Positions 52,683 through 63,034 are shown, counted from the stretch's first letter. The stretch: DNA of 64,000 nucleotides from Brevibacillus laterosporus (GCF_030489605.1 NZ_JAUKFY010000015.1:1-64000), one strand, 5' to 3'. The notes: a model not told the origin generated them from the letters alone. Numbers and translations are program-made.

Positions 52683-55499
52683 TTATACGTAAGACTGATT
52701 TGCTTCACTCATAAGGAAAAATTTCGCGAGAAAACAAATCTCATTTTCTTCCATCATGATACCATACGTCAGCTCAATAGGCTCCATTTCTTCTTGTATA
52801 ACAGTAAGCATCTCCTTAAAATGCTCTTTGTACGATTCTTTTTCTTTAAATTCCGCTACTCCTCCTCCGCCTTTTAGTCGATCAATCATACAGCACATAT
52901 GCAATGTAATACCCATTAATTCGTCTTGATATAACTTCTGCTGTAGCTGTCGCTCCATGCGTTTAATAGTAGCACGCACATTTGCTAGGACTTGTTCGCC
53001 TGAGAGATATTTTAAATGAGCCTCTAGTGTTTCACCCATTTTTTTATAAATTTCTTCCTGATTGATAATTTGCTGAATCTCAGGAATAGCCTGTAAGCTT
53101 AAAACCTGCTCAATATTGTATTGAGGTGCATCTATATCCAATCGGAAATTGCTGACAATACACAAAATTTGGCGTTTAGTCTTTAGTGCCTCCAGCTCCT
53201 GTTTCGCTTTACTTTGATCCACACAGGTAATCGGTATAATTTGTAATGATTCGTTATGAAAGCGAAGATAATTTTTCAAAAGATTTTTAATCACAAGTGC
53301 GCTTCCTTCACCTGTCAAGCACGCCGTTACGATCACTTGCTTTGGCAGCTTATTACGTTCACGTTTAACAGACTGTTCTTGTATTTCATGACTTGATACC
53401 GCAAGCACGCTTTGATAAATCTCGTCTAATGCAGAGCCCGATATCGCTTTGCGGGTGGCTTCTAAAACATGCGTGGTACTAACCAAGGGAATCACTTTTA
53501 CCGGTATTCCCAATTCTTTTTGCACGATTTCCCCAAAGGTGAGCAAAGAACCCATATCTACTAAAAACAGCAGTCCCTCTTCATTCCCAATCGTTTTGGC
53601 AATTTCTTTGGCTTTTTCTAATAATTCATGGGGAGGCTTTTCTAAGGGCATATCTAATGCAACAGCATGATTTGTTCCTAAGAGACGATTGGTCACCTCT
53701 ACCATGGAGGTCGCACTGGAATTACCGTGCATCATGACGAGAATACCCACATAATTTTTGATCTCCTCAGGCTGTGCTTCGTCGAGTACAAAGAACATGC
53801 AGAGAAAACCTGCCTCGTCTAGCGGTATATCGAGATCAAAAGCCTCTTCTATCTTATTTACACATTCAAGAGCTACCATGAACTCAGCTTTATGCAGCTT
53901 GCTAATTTGATTCAATTGGGGATTCGAGATTGTTTTTCCCCTTCCGATCCGATCAATGAGTGTCTGAATATGCAAGGACATGCCCAGCAGAACATTGCGT
54001 GTTAATGTTCTCTTCAAAATGGTTTCAGCATATTTGACGATGTCCTCGACTAGATTGACAATATCGGGGTGAACGATTTTCAATACATCTTCCTGATTGA
54101 AGCTTTTTCGTACATTAGTCAGATAATTAGTGAAATACTTTTCAATCTCACTAGTCAAGACTGTGTACAGCTCTGTATCAGATACTCCCGCATCTCGTAG
54201 TTGTACAATCTTTTGTTCCATTCGTTCGTAGATATTATTGTCCATTACCGATGAATCTTCTAAAATATACGGTTCTTGATCTGGATGGAACAAAAAATAC
54301 TTTTTTTCTCCAATAAGCTTCTCGATATTTTGTCTATTCTGCTCCACATGCAGCACGCCCTCTTTCACATGAGGGGGGAGATCAGCGGTAGTGATTTGCA
54401 TTTCGGTTTTCCGCAAAGAGATAAAATCGGCATATGCCTTTGCGCAGGAGAGGCGAATATCCGTTTTCAATTGACCAATGTTGTTTGGACAGTGATACAA
54501 AAGAAGTGCACGGATAGAATTACCTGAGACATGGATATCCTTCCCTAAACGATAAGACTCTTCCTGAAAAAATTGTTTGATTAGCTGCAGCCGCTCCTCC
54601 AATCCTCTTTCTTTTAAGGAAGGCAGAGAAATCATCATAGGAATTCGCCTGGTAAAAGTCGCGAGCAATGCAGAGGTAGGATTCTCTGTTGTCGCCGCAA
54701 TTAATCTTACATTAGCCTGACGCACTTTATCTGTTTCACCTACACGTCTGAAGAAGCCTTTATCAATGAAAGTAAATAACATTTCCTGCCCTTCAGACGG
54801 TAAGCGGTGAACCTCATCTAAAAACAGAATGCCGTTGTCAGCAGCTTCCATTAATCCTGGTCGATCATGATCAGCGCCAGTATAGGCCCCCTTTTTCACA
54901 CCAAATAATTGACCTACCAATAATTGAGCATTGTGAGCATAATCTGCACAGTTAAATGTGATAAACGGAGCAATAGCTGCTAAGATTCCTTTTTCCACAG
55001 CATATTCGTACATAAGTCCAGCAAACATCGTTTTCCCAACACCCGTTTCACCAAAAAGTAGCGTATGCATGCCGTGGGGCGGATAGAGCAACGCTGCTTT
55101 AGCTTGTTCAATGAGTGCTGTTAAGCTTTGACAATCTCTGGCCAACTGGTCCATTACACTAGCTTGTAGCTGATTTTCGCCATGATGTATATTCCTCTTA
55201 TTAAGCTCCGGCGGAAAAGAACCAGCTCTCTTACGTTCCCAAGTCTGTTTCCCTGCCGTTTTCCTTTGCTCAGACAAACCTGCATTCATCAAAGCTTTAG
55301 GTTGAGTACCAGGCAAGGAGAAGCGCACAGGCCTAGTTGTACTTTTCTCTATGCGACCTTCTCTCCAAAGCTGGTTTAAATCAGAGCTGACATTGGCTCT
55401 ACTTAATGAGAGAAGCTCAGCCAACTCTTGAGCACTGCTTGCTTGTCCTTCACGTGATCTGGATACAATCTGTTGCATAATCAGCTCTATGCGTTTCAT
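52683..55499 (-). CDS. LevR-type sigma-54 activator with PTS regulation domains
   Basis: A 938-residue regulator: N-terminal helix-turn-helix (residues 1-60), an AAA+ domain with Walker A GETGVGKT (about 150-157), the sigma-54 contact loop GAYTGA (204-209) and Walker B ILFLDE, then two PRDs flanking a mannose-type EIIA-like (MMHGNSSATSM) and EIIB-like domain. Phosphorylation by HPr and by the PTS turns it on or off. It is upstream of the IIB gene, same strand, and should activate the sigma-54 promoter there. ATG 55499 follows AAGGTGATG. Confidence 0.92.
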   Translation of the reverse strand: MKRIELIMQQIVSRSREGQASSAQELAELLSLSRANVSSDLNQLWREGRIEKSTTRPVRFSLPGTQPKALMNAGLSEQRKTAGKQTWERKRAGSFPPELNKRNIHHGENQLQASVMDQLARDCQSLTALIEQAKAALLYPPHGMHTLLFGETGVGKTMFAGLMYEYAVEKGILAAIAPFITFNCADYAHNAQLLVGQLFGVKKGAYTGADHDRPGLMEAADNGILFLDEVHRLPSEGQEMLFTFIDKGFFRRVGETDKVRQANVRLIAATTENPTSALLATFTRRIPMMISLPSLKERGLEERLQLIKQFFQEESYRLGKDIHVSGNSIRALLLYHCPNNIGQLKTDIRLSCAKAYADFISLRKTEMQITTADLPPHVKEGVLHVEQNRQNIEKLIGEKKYFLFHPDQEPYILEDSSVMDNNIYERMEQKIVQLRDAGVSDTELYTVLTSEIEKYFTNYLTNVRKSFNQEDVLKIVHPDIVNLVEDIVKYAETILKRTLTRNVLLGMSLHIQTLIDRIGRGKTISNPQLNQISKLHKAEFMVALECVNKIEEAFDLDIPLDEAGFLCMFFVLDEAQPEEIKNYVGILVMMHGNSSATSMVEVTNRLLGTNHAVALDMPLEKPPHELLEKAKEIAKTIGNEEGLLFLVDMGSLLTFGEIVQKELGIPVKVIPLVSTTHVLEATRKAISGSALDEIYQSVLAVSSHEIQEQSVKRERNKLPKQVIVTACLTGEGSALVIKNLLKNYLRFHNESLQIIPITCVDQSKAKQELEALKTKRQILCIVSNFRLDIDAPQYNIEQVLSLQAIPEIQQIINQEEIYKKMGETLEAHLKYLSGEQVLANVRATIKRMERQLQQKLYQDELMGITLHMCCMIDRLKGGGGVAEFKEKESYKEHFKEMLTVIQEEMEPIELTYGIMMEENEICFLAKFFLMSEANQSYV

Positions 55500-55608
55500 T
55501 TCATCACCTTGTGCCGATTTTTAACTGACAGCCTTCACTATGAAAACTCTTTCAACATCCATCATCTCATATTTATATCTATTCATCCATGCATCATTTT
55601 TGTGAAAG

Positions 55609-56811
55609 TTAGATTCGTTTGGTTCGAGCTCGATCTACCTCTGGAATTTTGATTACTAGATAACCAAGAAAGACTACAAGAAGAATACCCTGAAATAAAA
55701 TAGCAAAGGAAACAGATCCACCCATATAGGCTACGGCATAGTAAATAACCGTTCCCCCTAGCATTAAGCTGTTCTCTACAAAATTTTGGACCGCAATCGT
55801 TTTGCCTGATCCAATGATTTGAAGTCCTTGCTCCTGAATGACAGTGTTCATCGGAACGATAAATACCCCGCCCATAAAGCCAACAGCAAGCAACATCAGG
55901 ATAGCAATGAATGTTGAATGTATCCAAGGAAACAGCATAATACAGCCAGTCATAAGAAATCCATAGAGTATGGCTTTCGTAAACCTGGATAGAGGAATCA
56001 CCTTCGGAGCAAAGAAGGCTCCTCCAATAATGCCAATGGAGGTAGTCGCTAGTATAAGTGATACTCGAAAGTCATTCTCTGCAAAACCTAAGGCCAGCGG
56101 AATCCAAGCAAGCACAGCAATCCGCAGTACCGCCGAACTCATCCAGAATGCTCCGGTTCCTATCAGTGCGTAGTGTGTAGTCGGATGACGGTACAGCAAC
56201 TGAAAATTTTCAAAAAATAAGCGGACTTCTTTCCCGATTTTAATATGGCGATTGCCTCGCTGCATCGGGATGTAAAAGGTCATCGCAATCGAAGCCGCAA
56301 AGAGGAGCAAGCAGATGCTCGAAGAAACAACGACACTAGTAACGGCCGCAATTGCCCCTCCTCCTCCGATCCCTAATAAAATCGCCAGTATCGTATAGGC
56401 CTCAATCCGCGAATTAGCTTCAAATAATTCCATTTCATTTTCAGTAAGCTCTACTAATATGCCGTACTTGGCAGGTGAGTAGACAACCGCTCCTATTCCT
56501 ACAGTAAAGTAACTAGCCATCAACGCTATAATGCTTTGGTGATCTACCGACATTAATAAGACGATACCTAGCAGCTTCAAAAAATTACCTACAAGTAAAA
56601 CTGCTGTTTTCGAATGCTTATCTGCTATGGGCCCCACCACAGGTGCCATTACAATAAACGGCACGAAAAATGCCATGGAAACTAAGGCAAGCGCGACAGG
56701 AGAAAAGCCGTTTTGTCTTAACAGATTGGCAATCACAAATAATGCCATGTTATCAGCAAACGCAGATAAAAATTGAGTGATATATAAATACTTCAAGGCT
56801 TTATTTTTCAC
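55609..56811 (-). CDS. lplT: LplT-type lysophospholipid flippase, MFS
   Basis: A 400-residue, twelve-span MFS protein starting at GTG 56811 (MKNKALKYLYITQFLSAFAD). It resembles LplT, which flips lysophospholipids inward for re-acylation. It immediately follows the Aas-type gene (19 bp), as lplT and aas pair in other bacteria. AGGAG precedes the start. The MFS-typical GPIADKHSKTA loop is present. Confidence 0.78.
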   Translation of the reverse strand: MKNKALKYLYITQFLSAFADNMALFVIANLLRQNGFSPVALALVSMAFFVPFIVMAPVVGPIADKHSKTAVLLVGNFLKLLGIVLLMSVDHQSIIALMASYFTVGIGAVVYSPAKYGILVELTENEMELFEANSRIEAYTILAILLGIGGGGAIAAVTSVVVSSSICLLLFAASIAMTFYIPMQRGNRHIKIGKEVRLFFENFQLLYRHPTTHYALIGTGAFWMSSAVLRIAVLAWIPLALGFAENDFRVSLILATTSIGIIGGAFFAPKVIPLSRFTKAILYGFLMTGCIMLFPWIHSTFIAILMLLAVGFMGGVFIVPMNTVIQEQGLQIIGSGKTIAVQNFVENSLMLGGTVIYYAVAYMGGSVSFAILFQGILLVVFLGYLVIKIPEVDRARTKRI

Positions 56812-56830
56812 GAATGCCGCTCTCCTCTTC

Positions 56831-58957
56831 CTATCGATTAGATGGGGTCTCTTGTTCTGCCCATTGTTTTAATGTTACATAGTCAACCTTACCGCTCCCT
56901 AATAAAGGGAGTTCCTCGATCTCCACAATTTTAGAAGGAACCAATAGTGCTGAGAAGCCTTTAGCTAGCACGTATTCCTTAATCTCACGCATTGTAATAG
57001 GAGCAGAGGTGAATAGATAAATGCGCTCTCCTTTTCGCGGATCACCTGTCGTCACAGCAGCGAGCCTCGTATCTTGGACTACCTCCGAAACCAGTTGCTC
57101 AACTAAATTTAGCGAGACCATTTCACCAGCAATTTTTGCAAAACGTTTTTTCCGAGCTACAATGGAAATATACCCTTCGTCATCCACTGTTACGATATCT
57201 CCGCAATCGTAGTACCCTTCTCTTGGCTCAAACCCTTTTCCATGAAATAGATAGCCCTTCATGACATTTGCTCCATCCACCCAAAGGTTGCCGCCTTCAG
57301 CTATGCCTTCAATCTTCTCTAATTCATAACGAATACCTGGCAAAAATTGACCTACTGTTCCCTTTTTATGCTGTAGCGGAGTGTTCAGTGAAAGGATTGG
57401 AGAAGCCTCTGTTGTACCATATCCTTCCATTATCCTGATACCGAATTTATCCATCCAAAGCTGTCGAACCTCATCCTTTAATTTTTCTGCTCCCGCCACT
57501 ACATGACGCATAGCGTAAAAGTCGTATGGTTTGGCAGTCCGCGCATATCCTGCAAGGAATGTAGAGGTTCCAAATAACACGGTACAATTGCGATCATAAG
57601 CAATCTCAGGAATCACCTTGTAATGAAGCGGTGAGGGGTAAAAAAACACAGGGATCCCTGTCACAATCGGCAAAATCGTTCCTACTGTTAACCCAAAGCT
57701 GTGAAACATCGGTAAGGTATTTAAAAATTTGTCTTTCGAAGTCATATCCATCATGGCCAAGACCTGCTGAATATTATTATAGATATTACTGTGTGTAAGC
57801 ACCACGCCTTTTGGTTTGCTCTCGCTTCCAGATGTAAATAAAATAAGTTCGCTTTCCTGTAACGGATTCGCCTTTAAAGCACGATGTTTGCTCATATAAG
57901 CAAACATCGCTTTTCCTTTATCGGTTGTGCTGATCGATGCTTTTACGTCTTCCAGGTAAATAACCCGAATATGTTTGGCAAGCGAATCAGCCATCGCCTG
58001 TAAATTAGCCTTCTGAATAAACTCTCTGGAGGTTAAGATGGTGGAAATACTCGCTGTTTCACAAGCATCCAACACCGTCTGAACCCCCATACTAAAGTTA
58101 AGGAGAGCAACCGTCTTGTCTAAATAAAATAACGAAAATAAAGCTACGGTATGCCCAAGTGATGTTGGTAATAATGTGCCGATGCGTTGCTCCTGGTGAA
58201 CAAGAGTCTGTAATTTATTCCCTAACGCATATGCGCTTATGACCAGCTTTTTATAAGTTATGGACTGGGTTAATTCTTCCCCAATCATCCGGTTTGGACC
58301 ATTAAGACGACAGGCATCTAGCATTTCATTAAATAATTGCACATGATGCTTCTCTTTGGCATAAAATAATTCTGTTTGCATCGTTCTCAGGACTTTACTG
58401 CCAGCCTTTTCCTTTTGAATACGCTTAGATACTCCCTCTTTTGCTGGAATCGTATAGGCCTCACCAATACGGATACGCACCTTGGGGAATAAATGCGTTT
58501 TCCACTTATCAGTAATGTAAGAAAATGGTGTTCGTTCAGGCCCTACCAATGTAACAGGATAAATAGTGGCTCCTGTGCGAAGAGCAATATAACCGAGCCC
58601 ACTATATACTTTCATGATTCCGCCAGTCGTTGTAATTCTGCCTTCGGGAAACAACACCAAAGGTACGCCAGCCTTAACCTCACGCACAATTTTGCGGATG
58701 GAATAAAAATTAAAAGGATCAACCGTTATAAATTTTCGTTGTGATAAAAAGCTGGCATATTTTTTGGCAATATCCGTATTGACCACATAGCATACTTCTT
58801 TAGGAAGGTTTAAGGCCAGTAATACGGCATCTAAAATTGAAACGTGATTTGGTGCTAACATAACCGGCTTGGAAAAGTCGAGTTTTGAGAGTCCCTCAAT
58901 CTCAACTCGATAACTCGTATTAACCACCGTTTTTAATAAACTATCTACAATACCCAC
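56831..58957 (-). CDS. aas: Bifunctional acyltransferase / acyl-ACP synthetase (Aas type)
   Basis: A 708-residue fusion. The N-terminal 200 residues are a PlsC-type acyltransferase with NHVSILD (the HX4D motif) and FPEGRI; the rest is an AMP-binding ligase with ILFTSGSESKPKGVVLTHSN, a GYGTTEASP motif and GKVDYVTLK near the end. It re-acylates lysophospholipids. GTG 58957 is the start, with AGGTGG upstream. First gene of the lplT pair. Confidence 0.85.
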   Translation of the reverse strand: MGIVDSLLKTVVNTSYRVEIEGLSKLDFSKPVMLAPNHVSILDAVLLALNLPKEVCYVVNTDIAKKYASFLSQRKFITVDPFNFYSIRKIVREVKAGVPLVLFPEGRITTTGGIMKVYSGLGYIALRTGATIYPVTLVGPERTPFSYITDKWKTHLFPKVRIRIGEAYTIPAKEGVSKRIQKEKAGSKVLRTMQTELFYAKEKHHVQLFNEMLDACRLNGPNRMIGEELTQSITYKKLVISAYALGNKLQTLVHQEQRIGTLLPTSLGHTVALFSLFYLDKTVALLNFSMGVQTVLDACETASISTILTSREFIQKANLQAMADSLAKHIRVIYLEDVKASISTTDKGKAMFAYMSKHRALKANPLQESELILFTSGSESKPKGVVLTHSNIYNNIQQVLAMMDMTSKDKFLNTLPMFHSFGLTVGTILPIVTGIPVFFYPSPLHYKVIPEIAYDRNCTVLFGTSTFLAGYARTAKPYDFYAMRHVVAGAEKLKDEVRQLWMDKFGIRIMEGYGTTEASPILSLNTPLQHKKGTVGQFLPGIRYELEKIEGIAEGGNLWVDGANVMKGYLFHGKGFEPREGYYDCGDIVTVDDEGYISIVARKKRFAKIAGEMVSLNLVEQLVSEVVQDTRLAAVTTGDPRKGERIYLFTSAPITMREIKEYVLAKGFSALLVPSKIVEIEELPLLGSGKVDYVTLKQWAEQETPSNR

Positions 58958-59291
58958 ACCATTCCACCTTTCTCCTTTTGTCTATTTAACTTGCATTCTC
59001 AAAAAATCATAACAGACTTGTCAACTAATATATACTTTCATCTCTCTATGCCCAACCATACATTTTTGTAGGATTTGCTTTTTTGTATCTTTTTTCTTAG
59101 CATATTCTACTCTCCTTTGTTCAAAACAAGTCTATTTAGCCAGGTAAGAATCAGCTTAAGGAGATTAGCCCTACTCAATCAGCCCTATTTTTTATTTTTT
59201 CTGATAAATACCGAAACTAAGTCGTCGTTTTCTGCGTCAAGGATTTTGACAAACGTCATACACTTGTGAAAAAGAACATGAGGAGGAAACC
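58958..59291. other. Divergent intergenic region before the SLH gene
   Basis: 333 bp between aas and the SLH gene. A TTGACA at 59247-59252 is a good -35 for the SLH gene but no clear -10 follows at the right distance. No small gene seen. Confidence 0.4.
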
Positions 59292-60542
59292 ATGAAAAGG
59301 ATATCTGCTTTATTGCTGTCGTTCCTATTGTTGTTTTCCATGATGCCCCTGCTAGCCCAAGCTAAAAACACAAATTTCTGGGATGTCTCGCGAGATCATT
59401 GGGCTTATGAGGCAATCACTGACATGGCCACAAAGGGAATTATTGATGGTTACAGTGACGGTTCGTTTCGCCCTAACTCAAAAGTTACCCGTGCCGAGTT
59501 TGCTAAAATTATGATTGCAGCAGCAGGAGTCCAACTGGGGGATAAATGGGGGATTTCTCAGACCTTTAAAGATGTACCTCGCAGCCATTGGGCTTTTACG
59601 TATGTCGAGTATGCAAAGCCTTACCTGACTGGCTACAAATCAGGCTCAACCTACAGCTACAAGCCTGATCAGAATGCCGTGCGTGAAGACATTGCCGTAG
59701 CTTTGGTGCGCCTGCTAGGCTATGATCAATCAAAATCAGCAAAAGTATCTTTATTAAATCAATTCAGAGATAAAGAAAGAATTTCTTACAATCTTCGCGC
59801 CTTTATCGCAATCGCCTTAGATAATGATCTGATTAAAGGCTTCAACGATGGTACCTTCCGACCACAAGATGCCATTACTCGTGCGGAAGCCGCCTCTCTA
59901 TTGTACCGTGCTAAATTAGATGAGCAAAAAGTGGTTTTCCCAACGGATCCTACTTCTCCTGTCCCGCAACCAAAGCCTGATCAAAAAACAAGGGAAGTGG
60001 TTGATGATTTTTCAGATAATCAATTGAAAAAATGGAACAGTGCACGAGGAACTGGATCGTGGGTGGTTTATGATAAACGTGTAACAGCTTATAGCAATGA
60101 CAGAGCTCTAAAGCATTATCTCCTTCCGCTAAAAGATAAGGTAAGCAGGGATGATACAGAATGGGAAATATCAGTAGATATTATTCCTGTCAAAACCGAT
60201 GCGGAAGCCGGTATATTTATTAATGGTAATGACGGAGAAGCTGATATTGTTTATCTAACAAAGGATTCCCTGCAGATTCGCCACCTTCCTGATCCTGAAA
60301 AGAAAGAGACAAAAGCTATCGCCAGCATTGCCACCAAGCTAACAACACACAATAGCCTAAAAATAAAAGCTAGCGATGATACATTATCCGTTTATCTAAA
60401 CGGCACCAATATCTATACGCTACAAAATGTGAAATGGGATCATTCCGAAATAGGATTATACATGAGTAAGGATGCTTTTAAACAAATTCCATCAAAGACT
60501 ACCTGGTTTGACAATTTCACATTTACCGCTACAAAAAAATAA
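59292..60542 (+). CDS. SLH-anchored surface protein with C-terminal lectin/glucanase-like domain
   Basis: A 416-residue exported protein: signal peptide (to about residue 25, AQA), three S-layer homology domains (around residues 30-85, 95-145, 155-205; e.g. GIIDGYSDGSFRPNSKVTR), a Pro-rich linker (PTSPVPQPKP) and a C-terminal beta domain of the concanavalin/DUF1080 type (VVDDFSDNQLKKW; LKIKASDDTLSVYLNGTNIY). SLH domains bind secondary wall polymer. GAGGAGG precedes the ATG. Ligand of the C-terminal domain is unknown. Confidence 0.88.
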   Translation: MKRISALLLSFLLLFSMMPLLAQAKNTNFWDVSRDHWAYEAITDMATKGIIDGYSDGSFRPNSKVTRAEFAKIMIAAAGVQLGDKWGISQTFKDVPRSHWAFTYVEYAKPYLTGYKSGSTYSYKPDQNAVREDIAVALVRLLGYDQSKSAKVSLLNQFRDKERISYNLRAFIAIALDNDLIKGFNDGTFRPQDAITRAEAASLLYRAKLDEQKVVFPTDPTSPVPQPKPDQKTREVVDDFSDNQLKKWNSARGTGSWVVYDKRVTAYSNDRALKHYLLPLKDKVSRDDTEWEISVDIIPVKTDAEAGIFINGNDGEADIVYLTKDSLQIRHLPDPEKKETKAIASIATKLTTHNSLKIKASDDTLSVYLNGTNIYTLQNVKWDHSEIGLYMSKDAFKQIPSKTTWFDNFTFTATKK

Positions 60543-60544
60543 AA

Positions 60545-60640
60545 AAAGCTGGTCTCCTGAACATTTCGTTACATGATAAAGGTACAATTTTTTATATTTT
60601 GGTACCTTTGGCGAAATGTATTGGGAAGCCAGCTTTGTTT
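60545..60640. terminator. Three-level nested terminator
   Basis: Outer AAAGCTGG / CCAGCTTT, middle ACATTTCG / CGAAATGT, inner AAAGGTAC / GTACCTTT, stacked with spacers between convergent genes. T residues follow on both strands, so it likely serves the SLH gene and the GNAT gene. Confidence 0.75.
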
Positions 60641-60647
60641 TGCTGTT

Positions 60648-61118
60648 TTACAGATTTTTTTTTAAAATCACCATATCTAAAGCACGAATTCCATTTTCCC
60701 AAATTGGATAGGGGTATTGCAAAAAGAAATCGGCTTTGATTCCTGTAATTCGAAACCCTACCTTTTGATAAAACGCTAGATTATCCAAGCTGGAATTCGC
60801 TGTTCCTACAACCATCACCTTATAGTTGGCCTCTTTAGCCTTCTCTTCCAAACACGAAATGAATTGTTTGCCGTAGCCCTTTCCCTGCTCTCCTCTACAT
60901 ACCGCAATATTTTTAATTTCGACCATTTCCTCGGTACACGGAAGCAAAATGGCGATACCGAGCAAACGCTCCTCCGTATAAGCAGCGTACATATCTCCTC
61001 GATGCTTATAGCGCGCAATCATTTCTTCTGATTCATTAGCCTCTAACAACAATCGATCATATTCACCTTTATCCCGCTCTTCCATGGGTACAAGGACTAC
61101 AGTTACCTCCTCTGACAA
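60648..61118 (-). CDS. GNAT acetyltransferase
   Basis: A 156-residue single-domain GNAT with EIKNIAVCRGEQGKGYGKQF (acetyl-CoA loop QGKGYG) and the C-terminal FYQKVGFRITG motif. Substrate unknown. The start is probably TTG 61118 with GAGGAAG upstream, which keeps the first strand (VTVVLVPM). Confidence 0.82.
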   Translation of the reverse strand: MSEEVTVVLVPMEERDKGEYDRLLLEANESEEMIARYKHRGDMYAAYTEERLLGIAILLPCTEEMVEIKNIAVCRGEQGKGYGKQFISCLEEKAKEANYKVMVVGTANSSLDNLAFYQKVGFRITGIKADFFLQYPYPIWENGIRALDMVILKKNL

Positions 61119-61294
61119 ATCGCTCTTCCTCTCTTACATGGACTTCTTGACTTTCTCCTCATATATTAAACAAATCACACCGAAAAATCCATCTTTTCTG
61201 AATACTCCTTTTCCTAGCAGAGATTTTCATGACATTGTGTATAATGGAGAAAGACACCTCTCTTACAGGAGGGTATTTGGGAAGGGGTTTTACT

Positions 61295-62149
61295 GTGTAT
61301 TCTGAACTACTGCACTCTCCGTTTACCTGGATTGACTCGGGCATCTACCGACAATCTCCGGTAGAACCGATCGCATTGGATGAAGCATTAGCTACTGCTA
61401 TGAAAGAGCCTAATGCGAAACCGATTATCCATCTATGGATTTATGATAAAGCTTTTTGGTTGGGACGGCGTGACGCCAAGCTTCCGCACTTAGAGCAAGC
61501 CTTGAAGGCATACAGTTATGAGGGGTACTCGGCTCTCCTCCGTTCCTCTGGCGGTGCATGTGTTCCACTGGACAGCGGTGTTTTAAATATGGCTATTTTA
61601 TTCCCACAATGCAATCTGGCAATTGATGATTTTTATAAGCTAGCTGCTGAAATTCTATCAGTCGGGCTTGCTGACTACGGGAAGATTGAACTAGGAGAAG
61701 TCGTAGATTCCTATTGTGTAGGTGACTATGATTTTGCGCTTTCCGGTAAAAAAATTGGCGGAATGGCTCAACGCCGTACTCGCTATGGTTCCATTTTACA
61801 GCTCTGTATCAATATTGAGGGAAGCGGAATAGAACGCGGAGCCCTGATGGAAGACTTCTATCATCAAGCCGGACTATATGAAATGGAAGTGGCCCAGCGC
61901 CCTGTTCCAGCCGTCCGAAAGGAGACGATCGGGAGTATCTCCGAGCATATGGGACGTGCCATCTCCGTAGATGAAGTAAAAGAGCAGCTTTATTCAGCTA
62001 TTTCAAAAAAATGGACAGCTCCCAAAGGAGAATTGCCTTTGACAGAATCAGATAAAGAAGTCGCAATCCAGCATTTAACGGGGCGCCTTGGTCTCTTCTC
62101 TTATACCGCAGCAGAGATTCAACAATCTGATTGGCGGTTACTAAAATAA
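61295..62149 (+). CDS. lipL: Octanoyl-[GcvH]:protein N-octanoyltransferase LipL
   Basis: A 284-residue lipoate-protein ligase-fold enzyme that moves octanoyl groups from GcvH to E2 subunits. The acyl-thioester cysteine is in VVDSYCVGDYDF and the lysine motif is GKKIGGMAQRR; LplA-type ATP motifs are absent. I choose GTG 61295 (MYSELLHSPF) because GGAAGGGG lies seven bases ahead; B. subtilis LipL is 281 residues. A terminator follows. Confidence 0.88.
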   Translation: MYSELLHSPFTWIDSGIYRQSPVEPIALDEALATAMKEPNAKPIIHLWIYDKAFWLGRRDAKLPHLEQALKAYSYEGYSALLRSSGGACVPLDSGVLNMAILFPQCNLAIDDFYKLAAEILSVGLADYGKIELGEVVDSYCVGDYDFALSGKKIGGMAQRRTRYGSILQLCINIEGSGIERGALMEDFYHQAGLYEMEVAQRPVPAVRKETIGSISEHMGRAISVDEVKEQLYSAISKKWTAPKGELPLTESDKEVAIQHLTGRLGLFSYTAAEIQQSDWRLLK

Positions 62150-62203
62150 AGTCATATTCGATGAGCTCCTTTGCATATCTATAAAAAAGACATCTTCTCA
62201 TTC

Positions 62204-62240
62204 AAAACCTGAGGATTGATCCGCTCAGGTTTTTTCTTTT
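62204..62240 (+). terminator. Terminator of lipL
   Basis: AAAACCTGAG / CTCAGGTTTT (62204-62213, 62224-62233) then TTCTTTTTT. Confidence 0.92.
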
Positions 62241-62434
62241 TTCATCTTTTTTGAGCCTGAATTGATCAGCATTACATATAGACTTTCGATCCGGACTTGT
62301 AAAAATTTGCTCAAGTTACTTCTACTCTGTTTTTCATCTCATTTCAAATAGAGAAAAAAATGCATTTTTGTTTAATTTTTTATACAATACAAGAAGAATG
62401 TCCATTAACAATGAAAGGTAAGGAGGATCTTGCA

Positions 62435-62875
62435 TTGATTAATCCTCAAGCTAAGCATATTTTCAATTACCCGATTATGGATTTAATATTGCCCGCCTCA
62501 AAAGTAGCTCATGTTCAATTGGGCAATTCTTTGGAACACGCTTTATTAGTATTGGTCAAAAGTAGATATTCGGCCATTCCTGTATTGGACTCTTCCTATA
62601 AAGTGATGGGACAAATTAGTAAAACAATGATATTGGAATCCATTCTAGGATTAGAGCGTGTGGAGTATGAAACTTTGCACGAGCATCATGTAGAAGAGGT
62701 CATGGAACGTAACATCCCTCGTTTACGCCCTACTGACTCTTTTCAACGTGCTCTAGAATTATCCATTAATCATCCGTTTGTATGTGTCGAGGATGAGCAA
62801 GGTGTCTTTGAAGGAATTTTGACTCGTAAAGCAGTTCTTGCCCTCGTGTACCACCATTTCCGTAACGCCGAATAA
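62435..62875 (+). CDS. darB: CBS-pair protein, DarB/CbpB (YkuL) type
   Basis: A 146-residue protein of two CBS motifs, with KVAHVQLGNSLEHALLVLVK and FVCVEDEQGVFEGILTRKAV matching B. subtilis DarB, which binds c-di-AMP and restrains Rel (and pyruvate carboxylase). The start is TTG 62435 with AAGGAGG eight bases ahead; the ATG 17 codons upstream lacks a site and does not align with the family. Confidence 0.85.
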   Translation: MINPQAKHIFNYPIMDLILPASKVAHVQLGNSLEHALLVLVKSRYSAIPVLDSSYKVMGQISKTMILESILGLERVEYETLHEHHVEEVMERNIPRLRPTDSFQRALELSINHPFVCVEDEQGVFEGILTRKAVLALVYHHFRNAE

Positions 62876-62912
62876 TACAGTCTCAGTCCCCCGTGGTGAT
62901 GTTAGAAATGAA

Positions 62913-62950
62913 GGAAAGGCCCGCATCCAGCTTGATGCAGGCCTTTTATT
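62913..62950 (+). terminator. Terminator of darB
   Basis: AAAGGCC..GCATC / GATGC..GGCCTTTT (62915-62947), followed by ATTAC. Roughly 40 bases past the stop. Confidence 0.8.
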
Positions 62951-63034
62951 ACATATACGCTTTACCTTTTGGTATGCTATGATCCCTTTACCAATAGCAT
63001 GATGCATGGCCGTCTACCAGTCTTCTATCAATTC

